A stretch of DNA of 64,000 bases from Luteibacter sp. UNC138MFCol5.1. Lineage in GTDB: Bacteria; Pseudomonadota; Gammaproteobacteria; Xanthomonadales; Rhodanobacteraceae. The notes under the pieces were generated by a model that was given only the letters and a program-made list of their open reading frames with translations, was not told the origin of the DNA and made no database searches. Made by a program: the position numbers and the translations under genes. This document shows positions 1 through 8,413 of this stretch, in pieces. The stretch covers positions 1 to 64,000 of the forward strand of contig NZ_FODZ01000001.1 in assembly GCF_900110505.1 (NCBI RefSeq), written 5' to 3'. The stretch's first letter is position 1; every line of letters starts with the position of its first letter.

Positions 1-21
1 CAGGATCAAACTCTTCACTTA
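1..21 (-). rRNA. 16S rRNA, 5' end only (continues beyond the window)
   Basis: Read on the minus strand, the first bases of the window give AAGTGAAGAGTTTGATCCTG, the conserved start of bacterial 16S rRNA. Only about 21 bases are present and the gene runs off the left edge. The exact mature 5' end cannot be fixed from sequence. The leader and promoters to its right fit an rrn operon transcribed leftward. Confidence 0.95.
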
Positions 22-173
22 AGTTTTCGACCGTCTAAAAGACGATCTATCTTTCTGAAGTGTTTAACCCCAACAAGAAAAAACTCATTGCTGACTTCTT
101 TCTAGTGGGACACTTGCATTTGGTTGACATCGTCAATCCACCGCAAGGCGTCCACACAATTCACCTGCGCACA

Positions 174-187
174 CTGTCAAAGATCAA
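174..187 (-). promoter_or_regulatory. boxA-like antitermination element in the rrn leader
   Basis: The minus strand reads TTGATCTTTGACAG, close to the rrn boxA consensus TGCTCTTTAACA. It lies between the predicted rrn start site (near 240) and the 16S start. BoxA in rRNA leaders recruits the Nus antitermination complex; the function here is inferred from that. Confidence 0.6.
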
Positions 188-246
188 TCACTTGCATCAT
201 CTTTCGTTGATGCCCTCTGAACATTTCGTCCCGAGGTGAGCCGCCC

Positions 247-274
247 ATTCTATATCGTTTTTCGTTTCCGTCAA
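247..274 (-). promoter_or_regulatory. rrn promoter P2 (proximal)
   Basis: On the minus strand, TTGACG (269-274) and TAGAAT (247-252) are separated by 16 bp and followed by a GC-rich discriminator. Just upstream lies an A-tract followed by TTTCACGAGGGTG. The same A-tract/TTCACGA arrangement precedes the distal promoter, so the pair looks like a duplicated promoter module with UP-like elements. Confidence 0.8.
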
Positions 275-366
275 CACCCTCGTGAAACTTTTTTTCGAGG
301 TCGCCGACCAGGCGATACAGCTGCCGTAGCGTTCGTCTTTCGACGTGGGCCGCTGCGGGGAGGCGA

Positions 367-394
367 ATAATACGGATTCCTAAGAATGCCGCAA
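367..394 (-). promoter_or_regulatory. rrn promoter P1 (distal)
   Basis: On the minus strand, TTGCGG (389-394) and TATTAT (367-372) have a 16-bp spacer. An A-run followed by CTTCACGAAAGGGG lies directly upstream (about 395-416), resembling the block ahead of the second promoter. It sits within 60 bp of the tyrS stop codon on the same strand, so tyrS read-through could also enter the rrn operon. Confidence 0.7.
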
Positions 395-425
395 CCCCTT
401 TCGTGAAGTTTTTTTGAAACCTGCG

Positions 426-1631
426 TTAAATCAGCCGGATACGCGCGAAGTTTCGTTTGCCGACCTGGAGCACGCCCTCGAATCCGGCCGTGAAGACCCG
501 CGAAGCGTCCTCCACGACCTCGCCATCGATGCGCACCGCGCGCTCTTTCAGCTTCCGGTTCGCTTCCGAATTGCTCGGCGTGACGCCCGCGGCCGTCAAA
601 AGGGCGGCCAGACGGAAGCCTTCGGCAGGCGCCGCGATGTCGGTGAGCGGCAGGAGCGAGGTATCGCCCTCCCCGCGCACCACCGCATGCCAGCCGGCGA
701 TGGCCTGTTCGGCGGCGCCCGCGTCGTGGAAACGCGTGGCCAACTCGCGCGCGAGCCTCAGCTTGGCGTCGCGCGGGTTCAGCGCGCCGGAGGCGATATC
801 CGCCTTCATGGTCGCCAGCTCGTCGAGCGACACCTCGAAGCTGAGCAGCTCGAACCAGCGCCACATGAGGTCGTCGCCGATCTTCATCGTCTTGGTGACG
901 ATGTCGATCGCCGGCTCGTTGATGCCGATGTAGTTGCCCAGCGACTTGGACATCTTGGCCACGCCGTCCAGTCCCTCGAGCAGCGGCATGGTCAGCACGA
1001 TCTGCGGCGCCTGGCCGTGATGTTCCTGAAGGGCGCGCCCCATCAGCAGGTTGAACTTCTGGTCCGTGCCGCCGAGTTCGACATCCGCCTCGAGGGCGAC
1101 GGAGTCGTAACCCTGCACCAGCGGATAGAGGAATTCATGGATGGCGATGGGCTGCTCGGCCTTGTAGCGCTTGGCGAAGTCGTCGCGCTCGAGCATGCGC
1201 GCCACCGTGTGCTGCGCGGCCAGGCGAATCATGTCGGCGGCGCCCATCTTGCCGAACCACTCGGAATTGAAGCGCAGTTCGGTCTTTTCGCGGTCGAGCA
1301 CCTTGTAGACCTGCTCGGCGTAGGTTTCCGCGTTCGCCAGCACGTCCTCGCGGGTCAGCGGCTTGCGCGTCACGTTCTTGCCGGTCGGGTCGCCGATCAT
1401 TCCCGTGAAGTCGCCGATCAGGAAGATCACCTGGTGCCCGAGGTCCTGGAACTGGCGCATCTTGTTGAGCAGCACGGTATGGCCGATGTGCAGGTCCGGC
1501 GCCGTCGGATCGAACCCCGCCTTGATGCGCAGGGGGCGCCCGGTCTTCAGGCGAGCCTCGAGGTCTTCCTTCTTGATGATCTCGTCGGCGCCGCGGGCGA
1601 TCAGTGCCAGGGCCTGCTCCAGCTCGTTCAT
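426..1631 (-). CDS. tyrS: Tyrosyl-tRNA synthetase
   Basis: This cytoplasmic class I synthetase charges tRNA-Tyr. The 401-residue protein shows HIGH at residues 48-51, KMSKS at 226-230 and a C-terminal S4 RNA-binding domain ([13 protein letters not shown] region), which together match the shorter TyrZ-like bacterial form. The start is the ATG at 1631, shortly after TGCTCTCT. The gene runs toward the rrn operon, ending about 30 bp before rrn promoter P1, and is divergent from mepM. Length is normal and no key motif is missing. Confidence 0.97.
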   Translation of the reverse strand: MNELEQALALIARGADEIIKKEDLEARLKTGRPLRIKAGFDPTAPDLHIGHTVLLNKMRQFQDLGHQVIFLIGDFTGMIGDPTGKNVTRKPLTREDVLANAETYAEQVYKVLDREKTELRFNSEWFGKMGAADMIRLAAQHTVARMLERDDFAKRYKAEQPIAIHEFLYPLVQGYDSVALEADVELGGTDQKFNLLMGRALQEHHGQAPQIVLTMPLLEGLDGVAKMSKSLGNYIGINEPAIDIVTKTMKIGDDLMWRWFELLSFEVSLDELATMKADIASGALNPRDAKLRLARELATRFHDAGAAEQAIAGWHAVVRGEGDTSLLPLTDIAAPAEGFRLAALLTAAGVTPSNSEANRKLKERAVRIDGEVVEDASRVFTAGFEGVLQVGKRNFARIRLI

Positions 1632-1745
1632 GCTTGCTCTCTATATAGGGGGATCGACGGCCTTCACATTCGTGTGTGAAAACGCCGTGGGGGTTAATTG
1701 TGCGTTAACCGCAAGATGTGATGCAAAGCCTTGATGGAAAAGGCG

Positions 1746-1805
1746 TTGACGGCCTTTGCACATGGCCGTTATGGTACGCGACAACTCGGGGCGAGCGGAT
1801 ACAAT
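1746..1805 (+). promoter_or_regulatory. Candidate promoters for the mepM-anmK unit
   Basis: TTGACG (1746-1751) with an 18-bp spacer and TATGGT (1770-1775) forms a plausible sigma70 promoter. A second good -10, TACAAT, lies at 1800-1805 just before the ATG at 1813. These signals argue against the TTG/ATG starts possible at 1756-1771, because they would lie inside the promoter. Confidence 0.4.
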
Positions 1806-1812
1806 AAAGACA

Positions 1813-3306
1813 ATGGGTGATGTGAACCGCGGAGCGCACAGCGCTCGCAAGCAGGCCATCCGGCGCAAGGCGCAGCGCCGTCATTCGCACTTCTACGACA
1901 GCCGCGCCCACTGGTCCTTCAGTCGCAACGCGTCGGCCGAGCCGCTGAGCTGGTCGCGCGAGCGCTGGATCCTCGCCGGCACCGCTTTCTTTCTGGTCAT
2001 CCTTTCGGCACTCGTGATTCCGGCCTGGGCCGGCGCGATGCGCAAGGAAACCGTCGCCACCGCGCTGCCACGCGTCAACACGGACATCCCGCGCCCCGAC
2101 GTGCAGTCGAACGTCGCCCTCGCCGTCGTGCCGCTCGCCGTGCCGCGCCTCGATCCCGCCAGCGTGAAGCCCCTCCCGCCGGTGGAAACCTGGAACACCG
2201 TGCAGGTGCAACCCGGCCAGACGCTCGCGGACATCTTCGTCGCGCAGGGCTTGTCGATGACCGATCTGCAACGCGTCATCGACGCCGCCGGCGGCACGAA
2301 GGTCTTCCACCAGATCAAGCCCGGCCAGGAATTCCAGTTCCTCGTCAACGCCGACCACACGCTTGAGGGCGTGCGGTTCGACCAGGACGAAACGAGCGTC
2401 GCCACGCTGCGTTTCACGAGCGGCAAGGCCGAACTCACCACGCAGAAGCGCGACGTGCAGCGTCGCGAGCACATCGCGCACGGCCTCATCGACAGCTCGC
2501 TGTTCGGCGCGGCGTCGAAGGCCGGCATGAGCAACGCGATGGTCCTGAAGCTCGCCGAGGTCTTCAAGTTCGACATCGACTTCGTGCAGGATCTCCGCGT
2601 CGGCGACAACTTCACCGTCGTCTACGACGACGTCTATAGCGACGGCGCGTTCATGCGCGAAGGCGACATCGTCGCCGCCGAGTTCATCAACCAGGGCAAG
2701 CGCTACACCGCGTACCGTTACAAGAACGGCGACAAGGTGGGTTACTACAGCGAGGAAGGCCGTCCTCTGCAGGGTTCGTTCCTGCGCATCCCGGTCGACT
2801 TCACGCGCATCTCGTCGCAGTTCAGCGCGGGCCGCATGCACCCGATCCTCGGCAAGATGCGCGCGCACAAGGGCGTCGATTACGCCGCTCCCTCGGGCAC
2901 GCCGATCCACGCGGCCGGCGACGGCGTCGTCAAGTTCCGTGGCTGGATGAACGGCTACGGCAACTTCGTCGTGATCCAGCACAACGCGTCGATCAGCACC
3001 GCCTACGGCCACATGTCGCGCTTCGCGAACCTGCGCGTCGGCCAGCGCGTCAGCCAGGGCAGCACCATCGGCTACGTCGGCATGACCGGCCTCGCCACCG
3101 GCCCGCACCTGCACTACGAATTCCGCGTCAACAACGCGCAGCGCGATCCGCAGACGGTCACGCTGCCGAAGCCGGAGCCGCTCCCCGCCGCGCAGCTGGC
3201 GAAGTTCAAGAAAGAGATCGTCGGACCGCAGCTCGCTCGCCTGAACCAGGTGGACAACAACACGAAGCTCGCCCGCAACGAGACCGCGAAGAACGACGGC
3301 GGCTGA
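1813..3306 (+). CDS. mepM: M23 family cell-wall endopeptidase, MepM-like
   Basis: Likely a periplasmic zinc endopeptidase cutting peptidoglycan cross-links. The 497-residue protein has a basic cytosolic N-terminus, one membrane segment near residues 51-72, a LysM/OapA-like segment (WNTVQVQPGQTLADIF) and a C-terminal M23 domain. Zinc ligands are visible: HKGVD near residue 352 and HLHYE near 432. The ATG at 1813 was chosen because upstream in-frame starts overlap the promoter. It sits 3 bp from anmK, giving a two-gene unit for cleavage and recycling of wall material. The family call is firm; the exact specificity is inferred. Confidence 0.9.
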   Translation: MGDVNRGAHSARKQAIRRKAQRRHSHFYDSRAHWSFSRNASAEPLSWSRERWILAGTAFFLVILSALVIPAWAGAMRKETVATALPRVNTDIPRPDVQSNVALAVVPLAVPRLDPASVKPLPPVETWNTVQVQPGQTLADIFVAQGLSMTDLQRVIDAAGGTKVFHQIKPGQEFQFLVNADHTLEGVRFDQDETSVATLRFTSGKAELTTQKRDVQRREHIAHGLIDSSLFGAASKAGMSNAMVLKLAEVFKFDIDFVQDLRVGDNFTVVYDDVYSDGAFMREGDIVAAEFINQGKRYTAYRYKNGDKVGYYSEEGRPLQGSFLRIPVDFTRISSQFSAGRMHPILGKMRAHKGVDYAAPSGTPIHAAGDGVVKFRGWMNGYGNFVVIQHNASISTAYGHMSRFANLRVGQRVSQGSTIGYVGMTGLATGPHLHYEFRVNNAQRDPQTVTLPKPEPLPAAQLAKFKKEIVGPQLARLNQVDNNTKLARNETAKNDGG

Positions 3307-3309
3307 TCC

Positions 3310-4437
3310 GTGGCGACCACGGACGGCCTCTACCTCGGCCTCATCTCCGGCACCAGCGCCGACGGCATCGATGCGGCCCTGGTCCGTTTCACCGACGGAC
3401 GGCCCGCACTCGTCGCGGGCCTGACGCATCCCTGGGAGGACGCGCTCCGCGCGAGGATCCTCGCGGTCGCGCAGAACGAGCTCCGTCTCGACCTCGACGC
3501 CTACGGGCGCCTCGACGTCGCCGTGGGGATGGCGTTCGCCGATGCCGCCCGCGCCGTGATCGCGAAGGCCGGCGTGCCGGCATCGTCCGTTACCGCCATC
3601 GGCTCGCACGGGCAGACCATCCGCCACCGCCCGTCGGGCACGCACCCGTTCACCCTGCAGATCGGCGATGCCTCGGTGATCGCGGAGCGCAGCGGCATCG
3701 ACACCGTGGCCGACTTCCGCCGCGCGGATGTCGCCGCCGGTGGTCAGGGCGCGCCCCTCGTACCCGCCTTCCACGCCACGGTGTTGCGTCCGTCGAAGGG
3801 CTCGCGCGTCGTGCTCAACCTCGGCGGGATCGCCAACGTCACGCGATTGACGCCCGAGGGCGACGTCACGGGTTTCGACACCGGTCCGGCCAACGGACTG
3901 ATGGACGCCTGGTGCCTTCGCCACCGCGGCGAAGCCTTCGATCGCGACGGCGTTTTCGCGGCCTCGGGTACGGTCGACGCCGCCTTGCTGGCCGAGCTGC
4001 TCGACGACGCCTATTTCGTGCTCGACCCGCCCAAGAGCACCGGCAGGGAACACTTCCATCTGGCGTGGCTCGACGAACATCCGCGCGTGGCCGATCTGAG
4101 TCCAGAGGACGTGCAGGCGACGCTGCTGGCGTTGAGCGCGGCCTCGATCGGCGACGCCATCGCGCGTTACGCGCCGGACGCCGTCGACGTCGTCGCATGC
4201 GGCGGCGGGGTGCACAATACGGCACTGATGCGTGCGCTCACGGCGCGCCTCGAAGGTCGCGTGTTGCGTTCGAGCGCCGAATTCGGCATGGATCCCGACC
4301 AGATGGAGGCGATGGCCTTCGCATGGCTGGCGTATCGCCGCGTCCGCGGCGAGCCGGGGAATCTTCCGGCGGTGACCGGTGCGCGGGGCCTTCGCTTGCT
4401 GGGTGCGGTTTACGCCGCACCGCAGGAATCGCGCTAG
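3310..4437 (+). CDS. anmK: Anhydro-N-acetylmuramic acid kinase
   Basis: Converts 1,6-anhydro-MurNAc to MurNAc-6-phosphate in cytoplasmic peptidoglycan recycling. The 375-residue protein begins with the hallmark LGLISGTSADGIDAAL and has GxG segments of the sugar-kinase fold (LNLGGIANVT, FDTGPANGLMD, CGGGVHN). The start is GTG, 3 bp after the mepM stop. Its stop codon overlaps that of the convergent RHH gene in CTAG. AmpG, which imports the substrate's precursor, lies 400 bp away, so three recycling steps are clustered. Confidence 0.97.
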   Translation: MATTDGLYLGLISGTSADGIDAALVRFTDGRPALVAGLTHPWEDALRARILAVAQNELRLDLDAYGRLDVAVGMAFADAARAVIAKAGVPASSVTAIGSHGQTIRHRPSGTHPFTLQIGDASVIAERSGIDTVADFRRADVAAGGQGAPLVPAFHATVLRPSKGSRVVLNLGGIANVTRLTPEGDVTGFDTGPANGLMDAWCLRHRGEAFDRDGVFAASGTVDAALLAELLDDAYFVLDPPKSTGREHFHLAWLDEHPRVADLSPEDVQATLLALSAASIGDAIARYAPDAVDVVACGGGVHNTALMRALTARLEGRVLRSSAEFGMDPDQMEAMAFAWLAYRRVRGEPGNLPAVTGARGLRLLGAVYAAPQESR

Positions 4438-4742
4438 AACGTCTCCGGAGCCTTCACCGGCCGCGCACCGGCATCGGCCAGCGTCGACGGCGACGCCTGC
4501 GCCAGCGCGGACAGTGCTTCCTGGAACGCGGCCTGTTCCTCGGCGTCCCACGCACCCGTCAGATGCGCGATGTCCCCCGGTTCGAGCAAAAGCTCGTTGA
4601 ACACGTCGCCCGGGCTCAGACCGAGCCCGTAGCGCAACGCGTGCAGAATGACTTCGTTGATCGACCAGCGCCGTTCACGGGCGAGCGTCTTGATCCGCTC
4701 GGCCATCTGCTCGTCGATATGTCTCACCACTATATCTGGCAC
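4434..4742 (-). CDS. Ribbon-helix-helix (FitA/Arc-like) DNA-binding protein
   Basis: A 102-residue protein whose first 40 residues (MPDIVVRHIDEQMAERIKTL, then RRWSINEVILHALRYGL) match the FitA/Arc ribbon-helix-helix pattern: an N-terminal beta strand with alternating residues, then two helices. The C-terminal half is acidic and alanine-rich. Such proteins are often antitoxins, but no PIN-type toxin gene is adjacent, so it may be a stand-alone regulator. The start is GTG with GGAGGG about 9 bases upstream. It is tail-to-tail with anmK. Confidence 0.75.
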   Translation of the reverse strand: MPDIVVRHIDEQMAERIKTLARERRWSINEVILHALRYGLGLSPGDVFNELLLEPGDIAHLTGAWDAEEQAAFQEALSALAQASPSTLADAGARPVKAPETF

Positions 4743-4823
4743 GTGCGTGACCCTCCTCGCGCATGCCCCCTGTGGGGCCGATGGTACACATTTCTGGCAT
4801 GACGCGAAGATCGGCCATTCGGC

Positions 4824-6128
4824 TTACGTCGCGTCGCCGCCTTCAGGCCGCGGCATCCGTTTCCACAGCCACGCCAGCACGATGAGCGTCGGCACGATCG
4901 AGACGGTACTGACCACGAAGAGCGACGCGTAGCCCGAATCCTTGACGAGGAATCCCGAGAATCCACCGATGACCTTGCCCGGAAGGTTCGCCAGCGCGCT
5001 CAGCAGCGCGTACTGCGTGGCCGTGAAGCTGCGGTTGACCAGGCCGGACATGAAGGCCACCAGCACCGGCCCGGCGAAGCCCTGCGCGAAGTTGTCGCCG
5101 GAAAGCGTGGCGACGAAGGCCCACGTCTGGCCGGGATTCGCGGCCATAAGCAGATAGAGCATGTTCGACAGCGCCACGCCGATGGCGGCGACCACGAGCA
5201 GCCGGCGCATCTCGAAACGCACGACGGCCCAGCCGCCCAGCAGCGCGCCGAGGATGCCGATGACCACGCCGTAGACCTTCGAGACCTCGGCGATCTGCGT
5301 CTTGCTGAATCCCGCGTCGAGATAGAACGGATACGCCATCACACCGAGCATCTGGTCCGGCAGCCGGAACAGCGCCACGAACAGGAGCAGGCCAAGGGCC
5401 AGGGGCGCACCGAACCGCGCGAGGAAATCGCGGAACGGCCCGACGAAGCCTTCCTGCACCGCGACGCGCAGGGGCACTCGCTCACGCACCCGATGCTCGG
5501 GTTCGCGTGCCACGAGCACCGTGACGAAGGGCACCACGAGCAGCGCGCAGATGGCCACGTACCCGCCCTGCCAGCCGAACGCGTCCGCCACGATCAGGAT
5601 GCCCGCGCCGCCGGCGATCAGCCCGAGCCGATAGCCGAGCGTGTACGTGGCGGCCAGGGCGCCCTGCGCTTCCTGCGGCGCGATCTCCACGCGGTACGCG
5701 TCCACGACGATGTCGATCGTCGCTCCCGCGATGGCCGCGATCAACGTCATGCCCATGAACCGCGGCAGCGACGCGGTGGGTGGCATCGCCGCCATGCCCA
5801 GCAGCCCGGCACCGAGCAACAGGATCGCGAACATCAGCCAGCCACGGCGCAGGCCGAGGCGCCCGAAGATCGGCAGCCGGAACCTGTCGACCACGGGCGC
5901 CCAGAGGAACTTGAAGTTGTAGGCGAACGTGACATAGCTGGCGATGCCGATGGCGCCATAATCGACGCCGGATTCCTTCAGCCACGCCGACAGCGTGTTG
6001 CCCACCAGCAGGAACGGCAGCCCCGAAGCGAGGCCGAAGAACAGCATGATGACCGCGCCCGGCTGGGCGAACGCCGCGAACAGACCATGCCAGCCCTTGT
6101 AGCGCGCGGCCTCCCCGCCGCTGCTCAC
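4824..6128 (-). CDS. ampG: AmpG-type muropeptide permease (MFS)
   Basis: A 434-residue membrane protein with 12 or more hydrophobic segments. The N-terminal block LFFGLASGLPFLLVGNTLSA and the NFKFLWAPVVDRF motif are typical of AmpG, which brings GlcNAc-anhydroMurNAc peptides into the cytoplasm. The start is the GTG at 6128, chosen because GTGA overlaps the xthA stop by 4 bp (translational coupling); longer in-frame extensions only mirror xthA. Proximity to anmK and mepM supports a role in wall recycling. Confidence 0.88.
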   Translation of the reverse strand: MSSGGEAARYKGWHGLFAAFAQPGAVIMLFFGLASGLPFLLVGNTLSAWLKESGVDYGAIGIASYVTFAYNFKFLWAPVVDRFRLPIFGRLGLRRGWLMFAILLLGAGLLGMAAMPPTASLPRFMGMTLIAAIAGATIDIVVDAYRVEIAPQEAQGALAATYTLGYRLGLIAGGAGILIVADAFGWQGGYVAICALLVVPFVTVLVAREPEHRVRERVPLRVAVQEGFVGPFRDFLARFGAPLALGLLLFVALFRLPDQMLGVMAYPFYLDAGFSKTQIAEVSKVYGVVIGILGALLGGWAVVRFEMRRLLVVAAIGVALSNMLYLLMAANPGQTWAFVATLSGDNFAQGFAGPVLVAFMSGLVNRSFTATQYALLSALANLPGKVIGGFSGFLVKDSGYASLFVVSTVSIVPTLIVLAWLWKRMPRPEGGDAT

Positions 6129-6895
6129 TCGGCGTAGTCCACGGTGAACGGCGCATGGTCCGAGAAGCGCTCGTCGCGGTAGATCGAGCAGTCGCGCAGG
6201 CGGTCGCGCAGGCTGGGGGTGACGATCTGGTAATCGATCCGCCACCCCACGTTGTTCGCCCGTGCCTGGCCCCGGTTCGACCACCAGGTGTACTCGACGG
6301 CGTCGGGCTTGATGGCGCGGAAGCTGTCCACCCAGCCGATCTCGTTGAACAGCAGGTCGAGCCAGGCGCGTTCCTCGGGCAGGCAGCCCGAATTCTTCTG
6401 GTTCGAGGTCCAGTTCTTGATGTCGTTCTTCGTGTGGACGATGTTCCAGTCGCCGCACAGCACGTAGTCGCGGCCGCTGGCGGCCCACTCGCGCAGGATC
6501 GGCGTCAGCCACTCCATCACCCGGAACTTGTACTGCTGCCGTTCGTCGCCGGACGATCCCGACGGGATGTAGAACGAGACGACGCTCAGGTTGCCGTAGC
6601 GGGCCTCGATGTAGCGGCCCTCGCAGTCGAAGTCCTCGCGGCCGAGCGACACGCGCACTTCGTCCGGCTCGCGTTTCGAATAGATGGCCACGCCGCTGTA
6701 GCCCTTCTTGCTGCGGGCGTCGTGGTAGAAGCAATGGTGACCGTCGGGCCGGAACATCGGGTCGGTGAGCTGCGATTCCTGCGATTTGGTTTCCTGCAGG
6801 CAGACGACGTCGGCGTCCTGCTTGCGAAGCCACTCGAACACGCCCTTGGTGGCGGCGGAGCGGATACCGTTGGCGTTCAACGAAATGATGCGCAT
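6125..6895 (-). CDS. xthA: Exodeoxyribonuclease III
   Basis: A 256-residue Mg-dependent 3' exonuclease/AP endonuclease of base-excision repair. Family motifs are in order: MRIISLNANGIRSA (metal-binding Asn), CLQETK (catalytic Glu), YSGVAIYSK, CGDWNIVHTKND and the C-terminal RFSDHAPFTVDY. The start is the ATG at 6895. It is divergent from pyrE and translationally coupled to the downstream ampG through a 4-bp overlap. Confidence 0.95.
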   Translation of the reverse strand: MRIISLNANGIRSAATKGVFEWLRKQDADVVCLQETKSQESQLTDPMFRPDGHHCFYHDARSKKGYSGVAIYSKREPDEVRVSLGREDFDCEGRYIEARYGNLSVVSFYIPSGSSGDERQQYKFRVMEWLTPILREWAASGRDYVLCGDWNIVHTKNDIKNWTSNQKNSGCLPEERAWLDLLFNEIGWVDSFRAIKPDAVEYTWWSNRGQARANNVGWRIDYQIVTPSLRDRLRDCSIYRDERFSDHAPFTVDYAE

Positions 6896-7006
6896 GGGGC
6901 CCTGTCGATGCGTTCGGCGATCCGCCCATGATAACCCGCGGGTGGGCCGCCCCTCGGACCCGGCTGTACCATGGCGGTCTCCCATCGCTCCCGCCCGAGA
7001 TCGCCC

Positions 7007-7654
7007 GTGCACGACTACCAACGCGAATTCATCGAACTCACCCTCGCCCGCGACGTCCTCCGCTTCGGCGAGTTCACCCTGAAGTCGGGACGCAGCAGCC
7101 CGTACTTCTTCAACATGGGCCGGATCGACTCGGGGGCCGCGCTGGCCCGCCTGGGGCGCTCGTACGCCGAGGCGGCGGTGCGCTCGGGCGTCCCCTTCGA
7201 CATGCTGTTCGGCCCGGCGTACAAGGGCATCGCCCTCGCCGCCGCCACGGCGATCGCGCTGGCCGACACCCAGGACCGCGACGTGCCCTGGGCCTACAAC
7301 CGCAAGGAGGCCAAGGATCACGGCGAAGGCGGCACGCTGGTCGGCGCGCCGCTGAAAGGCCGCGTGCTGATCGTCGACGACGTGATGACCGCCGGCACCG
7401 CCGTGCGCGAATCCCTGGAACTGATCCGCGCGCAGGGCGCCGAGCCCGCGGGCGTGCTCATCGCGCTCGATCGCCAGGAGCGCGGCCAGGGCGACCGCTC
7501 CGCCGCCCAGGAAGTCGCGGCCCAGTTCGGCATCCCCGTGATCGCCATCGCCAGCCTGGCCGACGTGCTGGCCTACGCCGGCGAACGGCCCGAACTCGCC
7601 GCCGAACATGGCCGGCTGGTGGCCTACCGCGACCGCTACGGCGTGAGCGGCTGA
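7007..7654 (+). CDS. pyrE: Orotate phosphoribosyltransferase
   Basis: Catalyses orotate plus PRPP to OMP in de novo pyrimidine synthesis. The PRPP loop [13 protein letters not shown] and the segments FGPAYKGI and [14 protein letters not shown] are typical of PyrE. The GTG at 7007 (then [10 protein letters not shown]) was chosen because it matches the usual PyrE N-terminus; an ATG at 6971 would add 12 unconserved residues. The protein is 215 residues long. The pyrE/xthA divergent pairing is common in gammaproteobacteria. Confidence 0.95.
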   Translation: MHDYQREFIELTLARDVLRFGEFTLKSGRSSPYFFNMGRIDSGAALARLGRSYAEAAVRSGVPFDMLFGPAYKGIALAAATAIALADTQDRDVPWAYNRKEAKDHGEGGTLVGAPLKGRVLIVDDVMTAGTAVRESLELIRAQGAEPAGVLIALDRQERGQGDRSAAQEVAAQFGIPVIAIASLADVLAYAGERPELAAEHGRLVAYRDRYGVSG

Positions 7655-7675
7655 GGGAAAACGGCGATTGCGTCA

Positions 7676-7702
7676 CGCGGCCGGCGCGGCTTGCCGGCCG
7701 CG
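7676..7702 (+). terminator. Hairpin downstream of pyrE
   Basis: CGCGGCCGGC and GCCGGCCGCG form a perfect 10-bp stem with a 7-base loop just past the pyrE stop. There is no T-run after it, so it is a strong hairpin but not a canonical intrinsic terminator. It may stabilise the mRNA end or separate pyrE from the next gene. Confidence 0.4.
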
Positions 7703-7753
7703 CGCAATCCGCCTGCCCGCGCTGGCTATACTTCGTCGACAGGAGGGGAAAGC

Positions 7754-8407
7754 ATGCGAGCAGCGCGATACATCCTGGCGGGGGCGGCCCTGTGCATCGG
7801 CACGGCCGCGTTCGCCCAGAACACCACGAACAACAACGCCTACCGGTATCGCTGGAAGGATGCCACCGGGCATTCGTATTTCAGCGACAGCCTCTCGCCG
7901 GAGGCGATGAAGGCCGGCTACGACATCGTCAACGCCCAGGGCATGGTCGTCCGCCATGTGGATCGCCAGCTGACGGCCGACGAACGCGCCGCGGCGCGGA
8001 AAGTGGCCGACGCCCAGGCGGCGGCGCTGCAGGCTCAGCAGCAGCGCCAGCGCGAAGACGCCCAGATGCTCAACGCGTACCCGAACGAGGCCGCCTTCGC
8101 GGCGGCGAAGGGCGCCGAGCTCGACAACTTCGAGCAGGCGGCGCGCACCACGCGCCTCAATCTGCAGGGGCAGGAGAAGGCCCTCGCCGATCTCCTCGCC
8201 CGCGCCGGCGACCTCGAACGCGCGAAGCAGCCGGTGCCCAAGTACCTCAACGACCGCATCGCCGAGCAGCGCAACACGGTGGCGTCGCTGCGTACCACGC
8301 TGCAGCGCCAGCTCGCGGCGAAGGAATCGGCCAAGGCCAGCCTGGACGCCCAGCTCCGCCACTACAGGGAACTGAAGGCCGCCAGCGCCGCGAGCGGCCC
8401 GCAGTAG
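7754..8407 (+). CDS. Secreted DUF4124-type coiled-coil protein
   Basis: A 217-residue protein with a Sec signal peptide (MRAARYILAGAALCIGTAAFA) followed by a DUF4124-like segment (YRWKDATGHSYFSDSLSPEA) that is widespread in gammaproteobacterial periplasmic proteins. The rest is helical and rich in Ala, Gln and Lys, consistent with a coiled coil. The ATG at 7754 is set by a strong AGGAGGGG Shine-Dalgarno at 7741-7748. Function is unknown. It converges with algC, with 6 bp between the stops. Confidence 0.75.
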   Translation: MRAARYILAGAALCIGTAAFAQNTTNNNAYRYRWKDATGHSYFSDSLSPEAMKAGYDIVNAQGMVVRHVDRQLTADERAAARKVADAQAAALQAQQQRQREDAQMLNAYPNEAAFAAAKGAELDNFEQAARTTRLNLQGQEKALADLLARAGDLERAKQPVPKYLNDRIAEQRNTVASLRTTLQRQLAAKESAKASLDAQLRHYRELKAASAASGPQ

Positions 8408-8413
8408 CCGCCG

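Noticed and set aside
1756-1812. An earlier start for the M23 peptidase
   Set aside because: The extra codons overlap promoter-like sequences and add residues unlike the family N-terminus.
4434-4742. A toxin-antitoxin pair
   Set aside because: The RHH protein looks like a FitA-type antitoxin but no PIN or RelE-type toxin gene is adjacent.
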